This document shows positions 56,875-64,000 of a stretch of DNA of 64,000 nt, in pieces; the first letter of the stretch is position 1, and every line of letters begins with the position of its first letter. The notes under the pieces were generated by a model. The model worked only from the letters and a program-made list of their open reading frames with translations, was not told where the DNA came from and ran no database searches. The position numbers and the translations under genes were made by a program. The DNA is from Marchantia polymorpha subsp. ruderalis. Its lineage: Eukaryota > Streptophyta > Marchantiopsida > Marchantiales > Marchantiaceae. Where the stretch lies: assembly GCA_037833965.1 (NCBI GenBank), contig AP031357.1, positions 12,792,001-12,856,000 on the forward strand. Direction: 5' to 3'.

Positions 56875-57403
56875 TGTGACATTTGATTGTGTACTCTCTC
56901 GCGCCTTATATGTGTGTATGTGTGTGCGTATGTGTATGTGAGTAGCATGTCAGCGATGTAGACTGTATGGCGATATGTATTCGCACGACAGCTGTCATGT
57001 AGTTACGAGTCGGCTCACTCAGTCTGAGCACTTACTATATTTAGACTTGAAGTTAGGGTTCGGGTCACGAGGGGTATACAGTCGGGGACGGCTCGAAGAA
57101 CGTTAGTTCTTTGAGTCGAGCCTGAAAGCGTCGGGAGCGTAGAGCGACTTTCCCCTTTGCATCGACCTGGATTCTCCGAGTGTGGAGTGGGTTGGGCTTG
57201 ACTCATGTTTGTGACGGTGACGGTTTGTTGCCAGTAGGGTAATCGACCGACGGGAATTCCAGTGGAGAATCTCCCGTTTATTTCAGTTGTGACATTTGAG
57301 TGTGTACTCTCTCGCGCCTTATATGTGTGTATGTGTGTGCGTATGTGTATGTGAGTAGCATGTCAACGATGTAGACTGTATGGCGATATGTATTCGCACG
57401 ACA
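56875..57403 (+). repeat. Gypsy 3' terminal region with two 116-bp direct repeats
   Basis: The 116-base segment from TGTGACATTTGA to GCACGACA occurs at 56875-56990 and, with a few substitutions, at 57288-57403. Each copy begins TG and ends CA. They flank 297 bases with no coding content. The first copy follows the polypurine tract; the second ends exactly where antisense E1 sequence begins. Either the whole 529 bases is the 3' LTR with duplicated ends, or the LTR is 116 bp and the middle is leader of a second, deleted copy, or it is a small terminal-repeat element. No 5' LTR remains to decide. Confidence 0.6.
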
Positions 57404-58076
57404 CAACCGCTAAGATTTTCCGCTCCCTCGGAAATCGCTTCTCCTCCTCCCTTGTAAACAATCCCATGCCTCGATAGAAATTCACAAGGAATGGAGTCAA
57501 GTGATTCACCAACGACCATGTCCACCGGGAGCTCGCATTTACCCACACAAGATCGTAAAAAAATCTTGCCCAATGCACTCGCTGTTACTTCATGACTCGT
57601 TCGAAGAATCCCACTTGCCACGCCGTGACATAAGTCGTTCGCGCTGGTCGTAGGATGTGCATAATGCCAAACGCTATTGCCCGTCTTTTCGGATCATTGT
57701 AGTCGGCAGTCTTCCATCCATTCGTCCCCGACCTCCCATTATTGAAGAGTGGCCCGTAAGATTATTCTTCCATTCGAGTAAGGTTCACGCTACTCTTATC
57801 GAGCAGGAGATCCCCGTCACTTCCTATACACGGCCCCATCACTCTCGCCCAATGCTCCATCGTTCACAGCATTGGATTGCTTCGGAGATCCTCGCCCTCA
57901 GTCTGGTTCTTGTCTATAATCTCCTTGTAAATGCAAGGAGAGATGCAATTCCAATTCCATAAGAGGAAATCAAGACACAATTCGTTGAGCTCGTGCCTGA
58001 AGGGTCACAATTCCTCGTAGGCTACCTTCAAGGGAACCAAATTTCGCACCTTGTCACTCTTCTTGGGCGGTGCCAT
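57404..58076 (-). pseudogene. E1, N-terminal part of a gag-like transposon protein
   Basis: On the minus strand an ATG at 58076 opens MAPPKKSDKVRNLVPLKVAY. The frame then continues, with at least four in-frame stops, to 57404. The best-kept block (about 57565-57410) reads HWARFFYDLVWVNASSRW, then LVNHLTPFLVNFYRGMGLFT and an EEE-containing tail. I recall this L.PFL..FYRGMGL.T.EEE pattern at the N-terminus of unclassified gag-like proteins in which a coiled coil follows. That coiled coil is probably the piece at 39340-40229. The gypsy/LINE block now separates the two. No function beyond a probable structural gag role can be given. Confidence 0.5.
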
Positions 58077-58494
58077 GTCTCCAATTCGCGTCATCATGGA
58101 AACAATGTCGATCGATCTCTCCGTTTCTCTATGCGCTCGCTATCGTTCAGTATCGCAATGTCGGCGCACTTGCTTCTGCCTTCGCCTTTCCCTCGATGCT
58201 CTAACATTGCCTCCTCCGCGCCCAATAGAATTCTCGATGCGTGCGAACGTTCTCCGGCCTGTTGCGCATTTCAAATTGATTTCGACGTCTTTGCCGAAGA
58301 TCCAGATCTTGCACTGACCAGAAAAGGTTGCGCCGAAGATCTGAAGTTCCGAAGATCTTCGGCCGAAGGCGAATTCTAACTAATTCTATCATAAATCCTC
58401 TAGATCTACTCTTTCTAAGTTGTATGTCTACCTTCTACACAACTATGTTTAAGTCTTGTTGATTTTTGAAGAAAGACAAAAATACTAGGCACCA
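58077..58494 (-). other. E1 upstream sequence and junction to LINE-3
   Basis: Probably the 5' leader of E1: GC-rich to about 58380, containing a repeated GAAGATC(T)TCGG word (about 58320-58360), then AT-rich sequence up to the 3'-truncated LINE-3. No LTR or primer site was identified. Confidence 0.3.
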
Positions 58495-58948
58495 TAGAAC
58501 ATCAAGTGTTTCAGCCAAAAACTTGGTGACAACACTCTTCACCTCTTTTTTTTCAGATTCATGTAGACTAGAAATTCTTACATTCTTTCTACGAGCAAAT
58601 TGATTAGCTTTTTTCAATCTCTTGCTCTTGACAAAAAGAGATATGAGAAGACTTGATGGCTTCACTATAAAATTTCATCTTCAATTCTAGACTTTCAACC
58701 ACTTCATGCAATCTAGCATTTGCAACTGTGGAAGCTTGAGAACCAACTTTCTCATGAATATCCTCCAAGTGTTCCGAAATATCAACCATAATCTTCTAAA
58801 ATCTTTTCTGGGAGAGCTTCAACTCTCGAATTTCATATTGAGCTATAATTAAATTAGAACTTTGTACCTTGAATTTTGCATTGAGTACTTTCAACTCTTC
58901 CAAAACCGTTTGCAGAAGATTGAGTATCAAATTGTCTTGAGACGCCAT
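58495..58948 (-). pseudogene. LINE-3 ORF1 (antisense, 3'-truncated)
   Basis: From 58948 the minus strand reads MASQDN and a coiled coil (LLQTVLEELKVLNAKFKVQ), a stop near 58796, LHEVVESLELKMKFYSEA, then KNVRISSLHESEKKEVK and VVTKFLAETLDVL, where homology to ORF1 ends at about 58495. The RRM-like domain is thus cut in half and ORF2 is absent. Because the break is at the 3' side, this is not ordinary 5' truncation. A deletion or a later insertion removed the rest. It is more decayed than LINE-1 and LINE-2 and independent of LINE-A. Confidence 0.85.
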
Positions 58949-59337
58949 CATGTGAATGCCTCTCAAAAACTCGAGACTGAAATCTGATTCAACTTCAACC
59001 TCCAAATTGCGTTCAGTCTCAAACTTTGCAAGCTTGTGCTTCCTGCCCAGCTCCAAGGTTCCAAAAAGTTTCAGGTCCAAAGCACACTCCAGCTCGAAGT
59101 TACGGCCCTTGCAAGATTCGGCTCTCCCCTCTCAAAAAACTCAAACCTCCAAGACGTGTCAACTTCTTGTTTCGAACTGCGTTTGGTCTGAGATTTTTCA
59201 GCTCGTGCGCCTTGCTCAACTTCATACTCCCACAAAGTTTTGGCTCAAGAGCACACCCAAGCTTGAAGAAACAGCTCACGTAAAAATTGACTCTCTTGCC
59301 TTCAAATCTTGAAACTCGAAGCTCGAAACTCAAAATT
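58949..59337 (-). promoter_or_regulatory. LINE-3 5' UTR monomers (about 160 bp, two units)
   Basis: Two diverged units, about 58956-59112 and 59113-59290, share in order CTCTCAAAAA(A)CTC, TCAACTTC, GCGTT(C/T)(A/G)GTCT, AGCTTGTG/AGCTCGTG, AAAAGTTT/AAAGTTTTGG and GAGCACAC/AAGCACAC. They lie immediately upstream of the antisense ORF1, the same place as the monomers of LINE-1 and LINE-2 but with unrelated sequence. Confidence 0.65.
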
Positions 59338-61250
59338 GTACGCTAAACAATGTAATGTGATTGTTGACTTTTGCTGCATATGAATTTAATTAACAAATAT
59401 TAATTGAATAAAAAAAATTCACTTTGCTAGAATTTCAAATTTTAACTTTTAAATCTAAATTTTATAGTTTGTTTAAATTATCATCATAATACAAAATCAC
59501 AAACACACTTTGGCTACTACTTCATAGAAATACTTAAACTTTCAAAGAATGCTTTCTTATCCTATTTTGTATATATCAAAATTCAACATATTTGGATGAC
59601 AATATTTAAGTAAACAGAAAAGAGTATAATTTTTAATATAAAAAATTAAAATTAATAGTAATTGATAATAAATACTAAAGAATATAATAAAAATTATAAA
59701 TATTACAAGATCAAACATTTGATGTAATTAATTTCTGCATAGCATTTCTTCATCTTCATTCGGAAAAGAAATTATCATTCAATTAATATGTAGGCTATCA
59801 TGAGCGTCATGATGATTTTGAAATGATAAAATGATCACTCTTTGCTTGATTGGACTAACATTACAACATGAAATTTTTAAAATGCAATTTTTTATTAATA
59901 TTCTGTTATTGTATCAAATTTGGTAATCACACATGCTCAAATTGCATTCATGTTGAAGCATATTAATGATTTCTTGTTTTTTTAACATCAAATAAATTAT
60001 TTTCACTTGAATTTTCCAAAATTGCTACCAATTTATTTTTTGAAAAAACTATTATGTAGATCAACACATTTTATTGAATGTGTTGATAAATTTATTGCAA
60101 AATCCATAATTCAATAATATCTTAGAATAGAATTTTAAGTCACTTCAAAAAAAAATATCATTATAATGAATGTAGATCAAGACTGTTCTATATTCAGTAA
60201 TTTAATTTGTACAATTTGTTCCAACTTAAATAATAATCAAATTTCATCTTTGATAAGAAATGATAATAATGAAAGTTCAAAATAATCAGAAATGATCATG
60301 ATCATAAATTGGCTATTTTTAATTTACTAAATATAAATATATTTCATATCATAAATGCATTTTAAATTAATATGAATTTTTAATTTTTGTATAAAAATAA
60401 GTGCAATTAAAGCAATCACTTGCATTGCTCAAAATGTTTAGATAACCTTTTTTCTATATGTTTTTATAAATATAGAAAATCAAAATAATATAGATTAAGA
60501 TTGATATAGGATATTTATAAAAATATGAATGATAAAACCATATGTAAATATTATGCATATGTAATGTATCATATATGTAATATGATAATATGCATGAAAT
60601 GTTATTAGAAACTATGAAGTTATCAATCATAAGATTTGAATTTTATTGGAGATTAAATTCTTTCTTCATCTTACAAAGTGAACATACATAAAAAACATCA
60701 AAGATTATAATGATGGAATATTAAATTTAGATAAAGATTGAGGTCCTTTTGATTGATTTAAATTCAAGTTTCATTTTATAATATTTATTTATCAAATTGC
60801 TTGCATATGATAAAATGAAATTTTAAACCTTATTTTGAATATGTATCATGCTTTATATGATTCAGTATTGAATAATCGTGTCATAAGATTAGAGTTTAAA
60901 ATATAATTTTTAAGATTCAATACAATTCTATTTACCATTTACCATTACCTTAGCAAAATTTTCTCAAATGGCGAAAAAGAACTGCAAATTTTTTTCAAAT
61001 TAGCCAATCAAAATACTTAGCTCGCTAATTTATGTTTTAATCATCTGAGCAAGAATTTATAGCATTAATTTTGACATAATCTTTATTTCACGATGAAGAT
61101 CATGCCATTACTTATTGTCCGAGATCCGTCTCATGTCAAGTTTTGTAAAACTTATTCACAAAATTTTGATTGTATGATGAAAATGTGATTCTATTGAAGT
61201 CATCTTATACCTCTAGTTTCATACATGTATAATTCATGGGCTCTTCCATC
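59338..61250. other. AT-rich stretch; no gene recognised
   Basis: Composition like the 3-19 kb block, stops in all frames. It contains a tail-only LINE remnant at 60928-60949. Nothing else was recognised. Confidence 0.4.
60928..60949 (+). mobile_element. Tail-only LINE remnant
   Basis: CTATTTACCATTTACCATTACC matches the last bases of LINE-2 exactly, including the shortened final unit ATTACC. The sequence before it (ATACAATT) is not LINE 3' UTR. It looks like an insertion that stopped within the tail, or one from another element using the same tail. Confidence 0.5.
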
Positions 61251-61316
61251 TGTTGAGAGAGTGGGAAACCGAATACTCCAGCCTGCTAGATTATTCGGTT
61301 TCCCACTCTCTCAACA
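61251..61316. repeat. Perfect 25-bp inverted repeat (hairpin)
   Basis: Arms at 61251-61275 and 61292-61316 are exact reverse complements (TGTTGAGAGAGTGGGAAACC…), with a 16-base loop (CTCCAGCCTGCTAGAT). Perfect pairing over 25 bases is uncommon by chance. It could be a foldback element, a small-RNA precursor or a recent local inversion-duplication. Confidence 0.75.
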
Positions 61317-64000
61317 TACATGGTGACGTGTGATTAGAAGATTTGATAGTGTGAGACATGCTATATTCCCTTATTTGTTATCTTTTACCTTCTTGCTCTG
61401 CCAACTTACAGTATGAAGTAGTCGTGTTCCTTGTTTGCCTGCCTGCGTCATATTTTATTTTAGCCATGCGTATCCCCCCTTCAGGTCTTCCTATACAATG
61501 TGCGAAATTTATTTAGTTCTCAATTTGGGTGTCTCACATCGCTAACTCCACTACAACGGTAAACATAAGAATTTGAGTAATATGAAACCAACACATTTTT
61601 CATTCAAAACTAGAACCTGACCGTGCTACACTCATTTAGCGGTGGGGCTCAGTGAGATATATTTGGACTTCGGGGCTCAGATCTATACAATCCACTAGGT
61701 AGGTCGCTCCACGTACGACAGTACGTGGAGCGATTGTGTGGTGGAGCGCAAGATAATATAGAGTGTTAGAATCGATTGGTATGCATGATTGCGGGAATGA
61801 AAACCACCGTTCAGGATACCGGATGAAGTTGGGCATAATAATGTAACAAAGGAAGATTGCTTGTCTCCATCAACCAAGTAAACCCGTTGTGTTATGTCTG
61901 AAACTTGAGTGGGATGAAGTTTTCTGCGGCCGCCTTGGTTTTCTCATAGTCTCAACACGTATTTGACTTCTGTGACCTACGGTGCTTCATGGATTCTCAC
62001 TACAGTCCAGCGGAGACTAAGGCCAATGCGGTTGACTTACGGAAAGACTTCAGCCCCGTCATTGAGGCACGAAGGCGAATATAGTCAGTTGCCTTCAGAG
62101 TACACGGCCATCTAAAAGTCATAAGTTATGACTCATAACTATAGACAACGCAGTTTTGCAGATCTGATCGGTGGAAAACTTCTCTACTCGAGAACAAGCT
62201 CCATTCAGGGTAGCACATGAAGGTCCTTGCTTCGATAAAACTTGATAATTGGGGTTCGTGTTCGCAGAGTCGTTGACAAGTAACACAAGGCACAATTGTA
62301 AATTTGTACAACAACCTTCGTTAATTGTCTCGTCCAGTTCTCTAATACTGTATAAGGAATCGCCTAAAGTTTGTGTTCTTTAATTGGTGCCACACCTGGG
62401 TCTGAAGATCTGTCTTCCATGAAGCAGGTTTAAGACCATATCCTTCAGTATTGCAAACAAACGGCTGTCGCAATTGATGCCTCATGAAGCATACCAATCT
62501 CACTCGCATGATTCCGAGGTCCAAATCGCATTTCGCTCATCTGTTTGTCACATGCTGTAGTCGCATGCATGTTAACCTGTTTTAGTGACAGAAAATCTAG
62601 CCGAAGGTGAAGCCTTCGTTGGCGGAACGAGCCTCTTGACTGCATCATCAATGCGTCGTATCTAGTGCGTCCTATCCTGCGAGCGATGCACACAGTGTAT
62701 AGAGTCAAACAAGGCAAGGTTGACTGTATCGCATGTGAATTTCCCGGCACAGACAGGAAGCGTCATGTTTTGCTAAACCACATTACACCCTGGTGGGACC
62801 GATGTTTCGTAGTGATTCCCTCTGTGAGTACGGGACATTGGAGACAACACACAGACATGTAAATGTGCAGCACTGTGGTGTCACACGAATGAGGACCAGG
62901 CTTCCTAAACCGGGCCCACCCATTGGCATTCAGCGCTTGACTATATTGGCTCCAGGGTTGGGGAATGCAATGATCTCTGTGGTACAGAACTGGGTCTGCT
63001 GTCAGTCACTAGCTTGCTTTCAGAAGTCCTTCGCTGAGAGATAGAATTCACTCACCCCTCGCGTTCTGGCATCGGCTGAACTTTACCGACAGCTAACGAA
63101 AACGTGTGCATAGTGCCGCGAGAGGTGAACCATGTCGTTATGACTTTCGATTGCTCCGCAATAGTTTCAAGGGAGGGACTAACCTACTGTCGCTCGCTCC
63201 CGTCTGTTACCAGAACTTTGCAGATGATGAGAGCTGCTGTAGACCTTGGCTTTACATCTTCACAACCGCAGGTTGCCGAAATGAGGCAATTGTCCAAACT
63301 GCCCTGCAATCTGGATTTTTTTCTCAAACCAAGCAATCCCTTTGGTCAACACTGACGACTATTTCAATATCGTCTGTAAAGTTGAACTGACCAATTGACA
63401 GATTTGTCTAAATGCTCTTCACAGACTCCTCAAGAGTTTCACAGCCTCTCGTAGCATAGCTGACTTGATCGCAGATAACCTCTAGTCTCCGATATGATTA
63501 AGGAATGTATATATATATACAAACGTATATACTTATATATTTCTCTCTCTCTCAACAACGCTTGGATTTTATTCAGCTTTTCCTCGATGGAAAATGTGAC
63601 CTGGAGCAGGAGTTGCAACACAATGGGGCGCAGGATGGAACAGGTCCGATTTAGACGCTAGAATTGATTATCTTCAGGGATGCCAGTGGGAAAATTGACA
63701 AGTTGAGAAGATGAATGGTATAATTTCGCTGTCTCTAGTTTCTTCCTACAACTTACACCATTTTCTCGTAATTTCTACGCGAGCTTCTGGCAGCTGAACT
63801 TTTTACTGAGGCTGAGGACATTTGTTAAAAGCCAAGGACCAACTTGGGGTTGACAGTTGATACTATGCGATTGCTGGCAGGTTCCTTCTGTTTTTCTGCC
63901 TCGTCCGAACGAGAGAAGACTAAGCTCTGTGAAATATTAGTCTTGAAAGGAATTCCATGAGTTTAAATGTCTGGCAGTAAAGGTGGGTGCCAGAAGATAT
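61317..64000. other. Moderate-GC region, no gene recognised
   Basis: No open frame longer than about 100 codons and no motif recognised. A perfect 13-bp hairpin with a 4-base loop lies at 61704-61733. TA and CT microsatellites lie at about 63507-63553. Composition resembles 19.5-31 kb, so unseen exons are possible. Confidence 0.35.
61704..61733. repeat. Perfect 13-bp hairpin
   Basis: TCGCTCCACGTAC and GTACGTGGAGCGA are separated by GACA. It is GC-rich and would be a very stable stem-loop. There is no run of T after it on either strand. Confidence 0.7.

Noticed and set aside
57363..57621. Small secreted-protein-like frames near 57.4 kb
   Set aside because: The best-kept frame is part of the E1 gag-like protein, and the rest reads into the GT-rich terminal repeat.
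63505..63560. TA and CT runs as a regulatory site
   Set aside because: Ordinary microsatellites with no adjoining gene.

Overview
This is a nuclear window from a plant-lineage (streptophyte) eukaryote. The evidence is a plant-type villin/gelsolin gene with small exons and GT-AG introns, together with Ty1/copia, Ty3/gypsy and LINE retroelements of the kind seen in streptophyte algae and early-diverging land plants. The species cannot be named from the sequence. There are no operons, rRNAs or recognisable tRNAs.

Layout. 1-3150: moderate-GC sequence with nothing recognisable. 3150-19500: a very AT-rich block. Where it can be read it consists of badly decayed retroelements: an antisense copia RNase H at 7040-7560, and a gypsy with LTR at about 7700-7960, RT at 10009-10440 and integrase at 11235-11450. 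A small GC-rich insert lies at 16764-16965. 19500-31150: moderate-GC, mostly unresolved sequence holding the only cellular gene I can model, an 8-exon, 343-residue villin/severin-like protein on the minus strand (24364-28827). An antisense LINE fragment lies downstream of it (21119-22290).

31970-59340: a nest of retroelements. A decayed copia element (LTR and primer site about 32880-33180, coding 35422-39337) is cut off by an antisense gag-like coiled-coil element, called E1 here. The halves of E1 (39340-40229 and 57404-58076) now lie on either side of a 17-kb block. That block holds an old antisense LINE (LINE-A), a nearly intact LINE (LINE-1) inserted in LINE-A, a second full-length LINE with open ORFs (LINE-2), and a gypsy element whose polyprotein contains a C5 cytosine methyltransferase domain upstream of RT and a PHD finger after integrase. 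A 5'-truncated LINE (LINE-2b) interrupts the gypsy RT at a readable 5-bp target duplication. A further antisense LINE ORF1 with its promoter-like repeats lies at 58495-59335. 59340-61200 is AT-rich again, and 61200-64000 is moderate-GC and unresolved, with two perfect hairpins.

Main points of interest: (1) the gypsy polyprotein carrying a DNA methyltransferase and a PHD finger; (2) the LINE family, in which ORF1 and ORF2 share one frame and are separated only by TAG-CAA-TCC in both copies, suggesting stop-codon readthrough; (3) tandem 165-182 bp monomers in the 5' UTR of each LINE copy that retains a 5' end, unrelated in sequence between copies; (4) a 7-bp repeat (ATTTACC) as the LINE 3' tail, also seen alone and on an unrelated short GC-rich insert.
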